The position numbers and the translations under genes were made by a program. Positions 26,584 to 35,324 of a stretch of DNA of 64,000 nucleotides are shown here, one piece after another. The stretch's first letter is position 1; every line of letters begins with the position of its first letter. Below the pieces are notes generated by a model. It had not been told where the DNA came from, searched no databases, and saw nothing but the letters and a program-made list of their open reading frames with translations. Location: assembly GCA_034440115.1 (NCBI GenBank), contig JAWXBM010000011.1, forward strand, positions 62,001 through 126,000. Reading direction: 5' to 3'. This stretch comes from JAWXBM01 sp034440115 (GTDB taxonomy: Bacteria; Pseudomonadota; Gammaproteobacteria; Xanthomonadales; SZUA-36).

Positions 26584-28253
26584 GCTTTAAGTGGGCGGTA
26601 CTTCAGCCGATGCGGAGTTGCTCCATCTGCACCCGTGCGGCGCTTGTAGTCAGCCTCGTATTCGGAATAGTTACCTTCAAACCATTCCACCTGGCTGTCG
26701 CCTTCAAATGCCAGCATGTGCGTGGCGATGCGATCCAGAAACCAGCGATCATGCGATATCACGATGATGGTGCCGGGGAACTCCAGCAAAGCTTCTTCCA
26801 GCGCGCGCAGGGTTTCAACATCCAGATCATTGGTGGGCTCGTCCAGCAATAATACGTTGCCACCGGCACGTAGCACCTTGGCCAGGTGTAGGCGATTGCG
26901 CTCCCCGCCGGACAAATCCTTGACGCGCTTCTGTTGGTCACCACCACGGAAATTGAATCGGCCGACATAGGCACGAGATTGCAGTTTGAAATTGCCTACG
27001 GTGATGATTTCCTCACCGTCAGCCACTTCTTCCCACACGGTTTTATCGCCATTGAGGCTGTCGCGACTTTGATCTACAAAGGCCAACTGCACCGTTGGGC
27101 CAATGGTAATTGAACCTTGATCGGGTTTTTCATCACCGGCAATCATGCGGAACAGCGTGGATTTACCCGCACCGTTACCACCAATGACGCCCACAATCGC
27201 TCCGGCCGGTATTTTACAACTGAGCTGGTCGATCAGTAGCCTATCTCCATAAGCTTTCCTGACCTGATCCAGCTCGATTACCTGGCCGCCCAATCGTGGC
27301 CCGGGGGGAATAAACAACTCGTGCGTTTCATTGCGCTGCTGGTAGCTTTGCTGGCTGAGCTCTTCAAAGCGCTGCAAGCGGGCCTTGCTTTTGGCCTGGC
27401 GGCCCTTGGGATTGGCTCTGACCCATTCCAATTCTGCCTGGATAGTGCGTTGGCGGGCCTGTTCCTTGCCGGCCTCCTGTCGCAAACGGGCGTCTTTCTG
27501 CTCCAACCAGGAAGAGTAATTGCCTTTCCAGGGTATGCCATGGCCACGGTCCAGTTCCAGAATCCACTCGGCCGCATTGTCGAGGAAGTAACGGTCATGG
27601 GTAACAGCCACCACCGTGCCGGGAAAATCGGTCAGATAACGTTCCAGCCAGGCCACGGATTCGGCGTCCAGATGGTTGGTGGGCTCATCCAGCAGCAACA
27701 TGTCGGGGTTGGCCAGCAGCAGGCGGCAAATGGCCACACGGCGACGCTCGCCACCGGATAAATTCGCTATTGACGCGTCCCATTCCGGCAGGCGCAACGC
27801 GTCCGCGGCCACTTCCAGCGTGTGCTCCAACTCCCAACCACGCGCATTCTCAATGGCTTCCTGCAGGTCGGCCTGCTCGGCCAGCAGCGTGTTCATGGCG
27901 TCATCGTCCATGGGCTCAGCGAACTGCATGCTGATCTCGTCAAAGCGGGTCAGCAAACGCCGCGTTTCGGCTACACCTTGCTCCACGATCTCGCGCACGG
28001 TCTTGCTTTCATCCAGCACCGGCTCCTGCGGCAAATAGCCAATGCGTATGCCGGGTTGCGGTCGGGCTTCACCCTCATGCTCCTGATCTTCGCCGGCCAT
28101 GATGCGCAACACGGTGGATTTGCCCGAACCATTCAACCCCAGCAAGCCAATCTTGGCACCCGGAAAAAATGACAAAGAGATATCCTTGATGATAGTTCGT
28201 TTAGGCGGAACAACCTTGCTGACGCCGATCATGGTGTAAATGTATTGAGACAT
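26580..28253 (-). CDS. ettA: Energy-dependent translational throttle ATPase EttA (ABC-F)
   Basis: Ribosome-associated ABC-F ATPase that gates entry into elongation according to the ATP/ADP ratio. 557 residues, matching the 555 of E. coli. N-terminus MSQYIYTMIGVSKVVPPKR; two ABC cassettes with Walker A GLNGSGKST and GGNGAGKST; signatures LSGGERRRVA and LSGGERNRLH; Walker B LLLDEPTNHLD and LLLDEPTNDLD. An arm and linker rich in Lys/Arg/Gln lie between the cassettes. The ATG at 28253 has GGGGA upstream. The reading frame stays open upstream to 28436 but encodes a low-complexity Ser/Arg/His stretch that I do not accept as protein. Confidence 0.95.
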   Translation of the reverse strand: MSQYIYTMIGVSKVVPPKRTIIKDISLSFFPGAKIGLLGLNGSGKSTVLRIMAGEDQEHEGEARPQPGIRIGYLPQEPVLDESKTVREIVEQGVAETRRLLTRFDEISMQFAEPMDDDAMNTLLAEQADLQEAIENARGWELEHTLEVAADALRLPEWDASIANLSGGERRRVAICRLLLANPDMLLLDEPTNHLDAESVAWLERYLTDFPGTVVAVTHDRYFLDNAAEWILELDRGHGIPWKGNYSSWLEQKDARLRQEAGKEQARQRTIQAELEWVRANPKGRQAKSKARLQRFEELSQQSYQQRNETHELFIPPGPRLGGQVIELDQVRKAYGDRLLIDQLSCKIPAGAIVGVIGGNGAGKSTLFRMIAGDEKPDQGSITIGPTVQLAFVDQSRDSLNGDKTVWEEVADGEEIITVGNFKLQSRAYVGRFNFRGGDQQKRVKDLSGGERNRLHLAKVLRAGGNVLLLDEPTNDLDVETLRALEEALLEFPGTIIVISHDRWFLDRIATHMLAFEGDSQVEWFEGNYSEYEADYKRRTGADGATPHRLKYRPLKA

Positions 28254-28348
28254 CGAAGATTCCCCAAATCCGTTGGTGCTGATAATGCGGGCGAGTGTGC
28301 GTTGGCGAGGCGCAATTATGCGCGATGGGTAAGCACCTTTCCAGTTTC

Positions 28349-28432
28349 GGTTCCGGCTGCGGTTCAGGCTTCGGGTATGGCTCCGGGGATGGCTTTGCGG
28401 ACGGCTTGGGGTATCGCTTTGGGGATGAACGG
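28349..28432. repeat. Degenerate 12-bp tandem repeat between ettA and glyA
   Basis: Seven consecutive 12-bp units (for example GGTTCCGGCTGC, GGTTCAGGCTTC, GGGTATGGCTCC, GGGGATGGCTTT) fill part of the 312-bp divergent spacer 28254-28565. No promoter elements of good quality were found in the rest of this spacer, although it must drive both genes. Confidence 0.75.
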
Positions 28433-28565
28433 CCAAAGTCGCAATGATGGTAGAATATCGAGCTGTTTTGGTTGCCCGGATCAGAGCTTGATCAGTGTCT
28501 GGTTTGGCAAGCGTAACCTTTTGAAATTATTGTAATCACGTTAACAGAGAAAGACAGGACGAGGC

Positions 28566-29822
28566 ATGTTTGACCACAGCTACAGGATTCACGGCTTTGA
28601 TGATGAGTTGGCCAACGCAATTGACGCAGAACGTGGTCGCCAGGAAGATCACATTGAGCTCATTGCATCGGAAAATTACGCCAGTCCCCGGGTGCTCGAA
28701 GCGCAGGGCTCCGTGCTCACCAACAAATACGCTGAAGGTTATCCTGGCCGTCGCTATTACGGCGGCTGTGAATACGTTGATATAGCAGAAGCCCTGGCCA
28801 TAGAACGAGCCAAGGAATTATTTGGTGCGGGCTACGCCAATGTCCAGCCGCATTCGGGTTCACAGGCCAATGCCGCCGCTTACCTGGCGTTGTTGGAGCC
28901 GGGCGACACCATTCTGGGGATGAGCCTGAATGAAGGCGGTCATCTGACCCATGGCAGCCCGGTGAATTTCTCCGGCAAACTGTTCAATGCAGTGCAGTAC
29001 GGGTTGAGCCCGGATACCAGCTTGATTGACTACGATGCCATGGCTAAGCTGGCTGAAGAGCACCAGCCCAAATTGTTGATTGGTGGTTTTTCCGCCTATT
29101 CCCGCACCATAGACTGGGCGCGCATGCGCGAAATTGCAGATTCAGTTGGCGCTTATTTCCTGGTGGATATGGCGCACGTTGCCGGCCTGGTCGCTGCAGG
29201 TGTTTATCCCAACCCGGTGCCGCATGCTCATGTAACCACCTCAACCACGCACAAGACGCTGCGTGGCCCACGCGGTGGACTGATTCTGGCGCAAGATGAC
29301 GAAGCTATTCACAAAAAGCTCAATTCGATGGTGTTCCCCGGCACCCAGGGCGGCCCATTGATGCACGTGATTGCGGCCAAGGCGGTGGCCTTCAAAGAAG
29401 CGCTGGATCCATCTTTCCGTGATTACCAGCAGGCTGTGGTCGACAATGCCCGCGCCATGGCGGAAACCATTATGGCGCGCGGTTATCGCATCGTTTCAGG
29501 CGGCACTGATAATCACCTGTTCCTGGTCGACCTGATTGGCCGCGACTATACCGGCAAAGATGCGGAAGAAGCGCTGGGCCGTGCCAACATGACCGTGAAC
29601 AAGAATACCGTGCCGGGCGAACCGCGCTCACCGTTTGTTACCAGCGGTCTGCGTATGGGCACGCCTGCGGTCACCACCCGCGGTTTCAACCAGGCAGATT
29701 GTAAAACCCTGGCGGGCCTGATTTGCGATGTGCTGGATAATATGGGCGATGCCACAGTAGAAGCCAGTGCACGCGAGTCTGCCCTTGCCCTGTGCAAAGA
29801 TCATCCTGTTTACAGGCCCTGA
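28566..29822 (+). CDS. glyA: Serine hydroxymethyltransferase
   Basis: PLP enzyme interconverting serine and glycine with transfer of a one-carbon unit to tetrahydrofolate. 418 residues, the standard length. Seen: HIELIASENYASPRVLEAQGS; YPGRRYYGGCEYVD; the PLP lysine in TTSTTHKTLRGPRGG; and NTVPGEPRSPFVTSGLR. AGGACGAGG lies before the ATG. NrdR follows 3 nt after the stop, a common gammaproteobacterial order (glyA-nrdR-ribD). Confidence 0.97.
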   Translation: MFDHSYRIHGFDDELANAIDAERGRQEDHIELIASENYASPRVLEAQGSVLTNKYAEGYPGRRYYGGCEYVDIAEALAIERAKELFGAGYANVQPHSGSQANAAAYLALLEPGDTILGMSLNEGGHLTHGSPVNFSGKLFNAVQYGLSPDTSLIDYDAMAKLAEEHQPKLLIGGFSAYSRTIDWARMREIADSVGAYFLVDMAHVAGLVAAGVYPNPVPHAHVTTSTTHKTLRGPRGGLILAQDDEAIHKKLNSMVFPGTQGGPLMHVIAAKAVAFKEALDPSFRDYQQAVVDNARAMAETIMARGYRIVSGGTDNHLFLVDLIGRDYTGKDAEEALGRANMTVNKNTVPGEPRSPFVTSGLRMGTPAVTTRGFNQADCKTLAGLICDVLDNMGDATVEASARESALALCKDHPVYRP

Positions 29823-29825
29823 TGT

Positions 29826-30353
29826 ATGTGGTGCCCGTTCTGCAGCCATGAAGACACCCGGGTGGTGGACTCACGCCTGACCGGTGATGGCATGCAGATT
29901 CGCCGCCGCCGGCAATGTGCCGAATGTGGTGCGCGCTTCAATACCTACGAAGGACCGGAGCTCAAGGCACCACGCATCATCAAATCGGATGGCGCACGTG
30001 AAGCCTTTTCGGAAACCAAGTTACGCAATGGCATGCTGCGGGCACTGGAAAAGCGCCCGGTAGAAACGCGCGAAGTCGAACGTGCCATTCGGCGTTTGTT
30101 GCGCGATATCAGCAGCGTGGAAGAAGCGGAAATTCCGTCCAGCCTGTTGGGCGAATGGGTGATGCGGGAATTGAGCCGCCTGGACCAGGTCGCTTATGTG
30201 CGCTTTGCATCGGTCTACAAACGATTTGAAGATGTGCAGGCTTTCCGCGATCTGATTGAACGGTTGGAACGCAAAGGCCCTGAAGTGCCAGATCAGCGCC
30301 AGGGTGATTTGTTACAGACACCCACAGAAAAAGCCCAGCGGCGGAAGACATGA
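29826..30353 (+). CDS. nrdR: Transcriptional repressor NrdR
   Basis: Zinc and ATP-cone repressor of ribonucleotide reductase genes. 175 residues: zinc ribbon with Cys pairs at 3/6 and 31/34 (WCPFC and CAECG), RRRRQC and RFNTYE typical of the family, then an ATP cone (KAPRIIKSDGAREAF, KLRNGMLRALEKRPV). The C-terminal 25 residues are a variable charged tail. Overlaps ribD by ATGA, so it is the first cistron of a rib-nusB transcript. No NrdR box was seen in the window, so its targets lie elsewhere. Confidence 0.96.
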   Translation: MWCPFCSHEDTRVVDSRLTGDGMQIRRRRQCAECGARFNTYEGPELKAPRIIKSDGAREAFSETKLRNGMLRALEKRPVETREVERAIRRLLRDISSVEEAEIPSSLLGEWVMRELSRLDQVAYVRFASVYKRFEDVQAFRDLIERLERKGPEVPDQRQGDLLQTPTEKAQRRKT

Positions 30354-31501
30354 GTTTTTCCCGCTTTGATCACCAGTGCATGGCGGAAGCCCTGCAGTTG
30401 GCGGCACTGGGCATGTTCACCACTCAGCCCAATCCACGGGTGGGTTGTGTGATTGCACGTGAGGGTCGTGTTGTCGGTCGCGGCTATCATCGGCGTGCTG
30501 GTGAGCCACATGCGGAAGTGCTTGCGTTGGAGGATGCTGCAGCAGCAGGCAGTGATGGAGCCAGTGATGTAGCCAGGAATGTTGTTAGGGGAGCCACCGC
30601 TTATGTGACTCTGGAGCCTTGCAGCCATCATGGCCGAACGCCGCCTTGTGCCGAAGCGCTGGTAGCATCGGGTATAGTGCGCGTGGTCATGGCCATGCAA
30701 GATCCGCATGAAGTCGTTAATGGTGGGGGTCAAAGGATTTTGCAGGATGCCGGGATCGTGGTTGAAACCGGTTTGATGTCTGCCGTCGCTGAGGCCCTGA
30801 ATCCGGGCTTTTTGCAGCGCGTTCGACATGGCCGACCTTATGTACGCATCAAGCTGGCGGCCAGCCTGGACGGGCGCACTGCGCTGGCCAGTGGCGCAAG
30901 CCAGTGGATCAGTTCTGCGGAATCACGCCTTGATGTGCAGCGTTGGAGGGCGCGATCCAGTGCCATACTCACTGGTATCGGTACGGTGATGGCGGATGAT
31001 CCGCAAATGACCGTAAGAATAGGCGGCTCAGAGCATCAATCACAGCAACAACCCATCCGCGTGGTGGCAGACAGCCATTGGCGAACACCTGTTACCAGCC
31101 GGATCGTGAACTTGCCGGGCAGGGTCATTATTGCTGGCAGCGAGCAGCACGCCATTCCGGCTGACTTGAGTACATCCGGAGCGCAGTTATTGCCGCTACG
31201 GGATGTAGACGGAAAGCTGGATCTGCGTCAGTTGCTTGAGGCGCTGGCAGAAGAACAGGTGAATGAGTTGCAGGTAGAAGCAGGCGAAACCCTGTGTGGC
31301 GCATTGCTGAAACAAGGCCTGGTGGATGAATTGTTGCTCTACCAGGCGCCGGTAATTATGGGCGAAGGCGGCACGGGATTATTCGCTGGTCTGGCGGTGG
31401 ATGCCATGGAAAACAAAGTGCAATTGCAGCTGATCGAAAGTTGTTTCATCGGCGTGGACCAGCGCCTGAGATTTCGGCCTGTGCAGCAGGATAAGAGTTG
31501 A
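30350..31501 (+). CDS. ribD: Bifunctional riboflavin biosynthesis deaminase/reductase RibD
   Basis: Second and third steps of riboflavin synthesis: deaminates then reduces the GTP-derived pyrimidine. The 383-residue product has an N-terminal cytidine-deaminase-like domain with zinc ligands in EPHAEVLAL and PCSHHGRTPPC, and a C-terminal NADPH-dependent reductase with RPYVRIKLAASLDGRTAL and TGIGTVMADDPQMTVR. A Gly/Ser/Ala-rich insertion (AAAAGSDGASDVAR) sits between the zinc motifs. Start overlaps nrdR by four bases. Confidence 0.96.
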   Translation: MSFSRFDHQCMAEALQLAALGMFTTQPNPRVGCVIAREGRVVGRGYHRRAGEPHAEVLALEDAAAAGSDGASDVARNVVRGATAYVTLEPCSHHGRTPPCAEALVASGIVRVVMAMQDPHEVVNGGGQRILQDAGIVVETGLMSAVAEALNPGFLQRVRHGRPYVRIKLAASLDGRTALASGASQWISSAESRLDVQRWRARSSAILTGIGTVMADDPQMTVRIGGSEHQSQQQPIRVVADSHWRTPVTSRIVNLPGRVIIAGSEQHAIPADLSTSGAQLLPLRDVDGKLDLRQLLEALAEEQVNELQVEAGETLCGALLKQGLVDELLLYQAPVIMGEGGTGLFAGLAVDAMENKVQLQLIESCFIGVDQRLRFRPVQQDKS

Positions 31502-31502
31502 G

Positions 31503-32147
31503 ATGTTTACAGGAATTGTAATGTCGCGCGGCAGCGTGCTGGAAGCAAGTGTTTCCGCAGGAGATATGCGCCTGCATATCGACAGCGGTGAGCTGGATTT
31601 GAGCGCCAGTTCTGCAGGCGACAGCATCGCGGTAGCTGGTGCCTGCTTGACCATGCTGCAGCCACAAAGCCGGTCTTTTTTTGCCGATGTTTCAGCTGAA
31701 ACCCTGGCTTTAACTACTTTGGGAAAGCTGCAGCCTGGCAACACCGTCAACCTGGAACTGGCCCTGACGCTGCAAGACCGGCTTGGTGGGCACCTGGTCA
31801 GTGGGCACGTGGATGGCATGGGAACCCTGCTCGGCAGACATGAAGACGGCCGTGCACAGCGTTTCGAATTTGAAGTTCCGCAAGAACTGGCGCGTTATAT
31901 CGCGTTCAAGGGTTCGGTTACCATTGATGGTGTCAGCCTGACGGTGAATGCCGTACTGAATGAAGGGCAGGCGGCGAATTTTTCCGTGTGCCTGATTCCG
32001 CATACACTGGAAGTCACAACCTTGGGTAGCCTGCAGCCGGGTCAGCGGGTCAATATCGAAGTGGATTTGGTAGCGCGCTATCTGGAAAGATTATTGATCG
32101 CTGGTACTGAGCCATCGATCGCAGGGCAGAATTGGAGTCAATCGTGA
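31503..32147 (+). CDS. ribE: Riboflavin synthase
   Basis: Dismutates two lumazines to riboflavin plus a pyrimidine that re-enters the pathway. The 214-residue product has two similar barrel halves, each starting with MFTGIV-type or LGGHLVSGHVDGMG-type sequence. SIAVAGACLTM and TIDGVSLTVN are the repeated active-site segments. Starts two bases after ribD; its stop overlaps the next gene (GTGA). Confidence 0.96.
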   Translation: MFTGIVMSRGSVLEASVSAGDMRLHIDSGELDLSASSAGDSIAVAGACLTMLQPQSRSFFADVSAETLALTTLGKLQPGNTVNLELALTLQDRLGGHLVSGHVDGMGTLLGRHEDGRAQRFEFEVPQELARYIAFKGSVTIDGVSLTVNAVLNEGQAANFSVCLIPHTLEVTTLGSLQPGQRVNIEVDLVARYLERLLIAGTEPSIAGQNWSQS

Positions 32148-33319
32148 GTGAAAGCAAGGCATTGAATACGGTCCCGGAATTGCTGGAGGATATCCGCGCG
32201 GGACGCATGGTGGTATTGATGGATGATGAGGATCGTGAAAACGAGGGCGACCTGATCATGGCTGCAACTAAAGTGCGTCCGGAAGACATCAACTTCATGG
32301 CGCGATTTGGTCGCGGATTGATTTGTTTGCCGCTGACGCGTGAACGCTGCCACCAGCTAAACCTGCACTTGATGGTGAATATCAACCAGGCTCGGTTTTC
32401 GACCAATTTCACGGTATCGATCGAAGCTGCGGAAGGTATCACTACGGGTATTTCAGCCTACGACCGGGCCCATACCATTCGTACCGCTGTTATGCCTGAT
32501 GCGGGGCCAGCCGATTTGTCCCAGCCAGGACATGTGTTTCCCCTGATGTCGCAGCCCGGTGGTGTATTGGCCAGAGCCGGCCATACCGAAGCCAGTGTAG
32601 ATCTTGCGATGTTGGCTGGCCTTGAACCAGCGGCTGTGCTGGTAGAAATCCTCAATGAAGATGGCAGCATGGCACGGCGACCCCAACTGGAAATATTCGC
32701 CCGCGAGCATGGCCTGAAAATCGGCACCATTGCTGACCTGATTCATTACCGCATGCAGACCGAACGCTCGATAGAGCAGGTCTCCCAGCATGCCGTTGAA
32801 ACGGATTTTGGGCCGTTTGTGTTGCACACTTATCGCGACACGATTGCGGGCAGATTGCACCTGGCTTTGATGCGTGGTGATCCTGACCCATCCGAGCCTT
32901 TCCTGGTGCGCGTGCATGTGCAAAATCCGCTCAGCGACGTGTTGTCCATTCAGCGCTCTGATTTTGGTTTGCCCGTCCGAACCGCTTTGGCGGAAATCAA
33001 CCGGCAGGGCAGCGGTGTGGTGCTCGTATTGGGTGGGCATGGTTCTGATGAGGAATTATTGCGACAGATACAACAACAACCTGAGCCCAGCGTGGCCGCC
33101 AGCGGTGACGACCGGCGTTCCCGTGAACTTCGTTCTTATGGAATAGGCGCGCAAATCATTGTGGATCTCGGCATAAGTAAAATGCGCGTGCTCAGTGCGC
33201 CGTGGAAGCTGACGGGGTTGGCTGGCTTTGGCCTTGAGGTGAGCGAGTACGTCAATACGGATGGTGTCAGTGAGACTGCTGCAGCGAAACATGAGCTGGG
33301 AGCCCGGGTAAATGGCTGA
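32144..33319 (+). CDS. ribB: 3,4-dihydroxy-2-butanone 4-phosphate synthase fused to a degenerate GTP cyclohydrolase II domain (RibBA-like)
   Basis: The N-terminal half (about 1-205) makes the four-carbon riboflavin precursor from ribulose 5-phosphate. It keeps DDEDRENEGDLI, GLICLPLT, TTGISAYDRAHTI and the HTEASVDLA histidine. The C-terminal half has the GTP cyclohydrolase II fold (VRVHVQNPLSDVLS, YGIGAQIIVDLG) but has lost the three zinc cysteines (SxxCDCG reads SIQRSDFG) and the RQEGRGIG loop (reads LGGHGSDEE). It is therefore unlikely to act on GTP, and ribA should be elsewhere. From the GTG at 32144 (GGAG 6 nt upstream) it has 391 residues. Overlaps both neighbours. Confidence 0.92.
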   Translation: MSESKALNTVPELLEDIRAGRMVVLMDDEDRENEGDLIMAATKVRPEDINFMARFGRGLICLPLTRERCHQLNLHLMVNINQARFSTNFTVSIEAAEGITTGISAYDRAHTIRTAVMPDAGPADLSQPGHVFPLMSQPGGVLARAGHTEASVDLAMLAGLEPAAVLVEILNEDGSMARRPQLEIFAREHGLKIGTIADLIHYRMQTERSIEQVSQHAVETDFGPFVLHTYRDTIAGRLHLALMRGDPDPSEPFLVRVHVQNPLSDVLSIQRSDFGLPVRTALAEINRQGSGVVLVLGGHGSDEELLRQIQQQPEPSVAASGDDRRSRELRSYGIGAQIIVDLGISKMRVLSAPWKLTGLAGFGLEVSEYVNTDGVSETAAAKHELGARVNG

Positions 33320-33848
33320 TCAGATGGCTGAACCCACGATAGAGCATCGGCCCCGAATTGGTCTCGCCGCCAGCCGTTTCAATCATTTTATTGTTGAACA
33401 ACTGGTGGCAGGCGCCAGAGATGCATTGCAACGCAGCGGTTTCAGCGAGCAACAACAGGAATTGATCTGGGTTCCCGGTGCATTTGAGTTGCCATTGCTG
33501 GCAGACAGAATGGCAGCCACCGGACGCTTTGATGCCATCGTCACACTGGGTGCCGTCATTCGAGGTGGTACGCCACATTTCGAATTTGTTGCGGGTGAAT
33601 GTGCCAGTGGCCTGGCCCGTGTAGCTTTGGATCACGGCTTGCCGGTAGTGTTCGGCGTGCTGACCACCGATACCGTCGAACAGGCACTGCAACGTGCTGG
33701 AACCGGCCAAGGCAACAAGGGGTTTGATGTGGCCATGACGGCGGTTGAAATGATCCAGACCCTGCAGCAGTTGCGTGATGGTCCAGTATGCGACGGTTCT
33801 GTAGGTGATAGCTCAGTATGCGGTGATTCGGCAGGATCCGGGCAATGA
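33312..33848 (+). CDS. ribH: 6,7-dimethyl-8-ribityllumazine synthase
   Basis: Penultimate riboflavin step: condenses the pyrimidine with dihydroxybutanone phosphate. The 178-residue product has the family core ASRFNHFIVEQLVAGA, WVPGAFELPLLA, GAVIRGGTPHFEFVA and the catalytic-His region. GVLTTDTVEQALQRAG and NKGFDVAMTAVEMI follow. The last ~24 residues (DGPVCDGSVGDSSVCGDSAG) are a Gly/Ser/Asp/Cys-rich tail outside the family fold, encoded by imperfectly repeated DNA. The stop overlaps nusB by ATGA. Confidence 0.95.
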   Translation: MADQMAEPTIEHRPRIGLAASRFNHFIVEQLVAGARDALQRSGFSEQQQELIWVPGAFELPLLADRMAATGRFDAIVTLGAVIRGGTPHFEFVAGECASGLARVALDHGLPVVFGVLTTDTVEQALQRAGTGQGNKGFDVAMTAVEMIQTLQQLRDGPVCDGSVGDSSVCGDSAGSGQ

Positions 33849-34282
33849 GCACCAGCACAGATTATGCGCCCGTACAGCGAGCTCGTCGCCGCGCGTTGCA
33901 AGCCCTATACCAGTGGCAAATGACCGGCCAGGACGCCGCTGTCATTTTGCTGCAGTTTCGGCAGGCCCAGAACTTCAAAGGGGTAGATATTGAGTATTTT
34001 GAACAGTTAGTGCGTGGTGTGATCAACCAGCAAGTCGAGTTGGATGAAAAACTGCAACCCTTTCTGGACCGTTCTCTGGCCGTGGTCGATAGCATTGAAA
34101 AAAATGTTTTACGCATCGGTGCCTGGGAGTTGCTTAACGCGCCGCAATTGCAGTTTCGTATTGTGATTGATGAAGCCATAGATCTGGCACATCGCTTTGG
34201 TGCCGAGCAGGGACATGCTTTTGTCAACGGCGTGCTGGACAAAGTGGCCCGGGCCTGGCGGCCGGACGAGTTGAACCAGTAA
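33845..34282 (+). CDS. nusB: Transcription antitermination factor NusB
   Basis: Helical protein that, with NusE, binds boxA to support rRNA antitermination. 145 residues: ARRRALQALYQWQMTGQ at the start, VEKNVLRIGAWELL-like central helix (IEKNVLRIGAWELLN), VIDEAIDLAHRFGAEQGHAFVNGVLDK at the end. Overlaps ribH by four bases. The ribH-nusB-thiL order is conserved in many proteobacteria. Confidence 0.96.
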   Translation: MSTSTDYAPVQRARRRALQALYQWQMTGQDAAVILLQFRQAQNFKGVDIEYFEQLVRGVINQQVELDEKLQPFLDRSLAVVDSIEKNVLRIGAWELLNAPQLQFRIVIDEAIDLAHRFGAEQGHAFVNGVLDKVARAWRPDELNQ

Positions 34283-34352
34283 CAGGCTCCCGGGCACTGG
34301 CTGAGACTATGGTGCTAATTCGAATCAAGCGAATACTGAGCTCTCTTCTGAG

Positions 34353-35324
34353 ATGAGTGAATTTGAATTCATTGCCCGCTTGCAGCGCCGCTTCGATGCG
34401 CATGCACGATCATGCAAGCATGCTCCCGTTCTGGGCATAGGTGATGATGCCGCTGTGTTGGACATACCGAATGGCAGCCAGGTGGTGGTTACGACCGACA
34501 CCCTGGTCAGTGCTGTTCACTTTTTTGCCGATGACCAGCCGGCCGATATTGCCGCCAAAGCATTGGCCGCCAGTCTCAGCGATCTGGCAGCGATGGGTGC
34601 TGAACCGGCCTGGTTTTTCCTGGCCGTTTCACTACCCCAAGCCGATTTGGCGTGGTGGGATGATTTTGCTACTGGTTTGCTTGGAATGGCGCAGGTGGGT
34701 GCCATACAACTGGCTGGCGGCGATACCACTCGTGGGCCCTTGTCGATAACGATTACCGCCATGGGCCTGGTGGAGGAAGGCAAGGCTTTACGTCGGGATG
34801 GCGCCAGGCCCGGAGATCTGGTGGTCGTTTCAGGTCAGCCCGGATTGGCCGCTTTGGCCTTGCAGCAAATTCAGGCGGGTGAAAGCGCAGCTTCGGAAGC
34901 CGAGCAGGCGTTAAAACGACCTCAGCCCCGGCTCACTCTAGGGCGAGTATTGATTGGGCAGGCCAGCGCTTGTGTCGATGTTTCGGATGGCTTGATGGCA
35001 GACCTGGGTCATATACTTAAAGCGTCAGAATGCGCGGCCGAGATCAGGCTCGAGCAATTAGCCAGGCCTGCAGCGATGTCGGGTCTTGACGATGCAACAG
35101 CCTGGAATCTGCAATTAGCCGGTGGCGATGATTACGAATTATGTTTCACGTTACCGCAGCAACTGGAGCAGGGATTGTCAGAACTGCAACAAAAATCAGG
35201 CGTGGCCCTGCACGTAATAGGCTCAATCGTTGCCGGCAGCGGAGTGAAGCTGCTGCGAAATGATGGGCAGGAATTCATCTTGAATCGCTCCAGTTACGAA
35301 CACTTTTCGGCCAAATTTCCATGA
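34353..35324 (+). CDS. thiL: Thiamine-monophosphate kinase
   Basis: Phosphorylates thiamine monophosphate to the active pyrophosphate. 323 residues with the PurM/AIRS-like fold: GIGDDAAVLD, VVTTDTLVSAVHF, AAKALAASLSDLAAMGAEP, GGDTTRGPLSI and DVSDGLMADLGHILK, whose acidic residues bind magnesium-ATP. The ATG at 34353 follows the nusB stop by 70 nt; the Shine-Dalgarno is weak. The end overlaps pgpA by four bases. Confidence 0.95.
   Translation: MSEFEFIARLQRRFDAHARSCKHAPVLGIGDDAAVLDIPNGSQVVVTTDTLVSAVHFFADDQPADIAAKALAASLSDLAAMGAEPAWFFLAVSLPQADLAWWDDFATGLLGMAQVGAIQLAGGDTTRGPLSITITAMGLVEEGKALRRDGARPGDLVVVSGQPGLAALALQQIQAGESAASEAEQALKRPQPRLTLGRVLIGQASACVDVSDGLMADLGHILKASECAAEIRLEQLARPAAMSGLDDATAWNLQLAGGDDYELCFTLPQQLEQGLSELQQKSGVALHVIGSIVAGSGVKLLRNDGQEFILNRSSYEHFSAKFP

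Noticed and set aside
28254..28436. N-terminal extension of EttA
   Set aside because: The extra 61 residues come from the 12-bp repeat DNA; the ATG at 28253 has a good Shine-Dalgarno and gives the family length.
28441..28560. glyA promoter or riboswitch
   Set aside because: Single boxes such as TAGAAT and TGTAAT are present, but no partner at proper spacing and no glycine riboswitch core was recognised.
30300..30360. FMN riboswitch before ribD
   Set aside because: ribD overlaps nrdR by four bases, so there is no leader to hold one, and none was seen in front of ribB.
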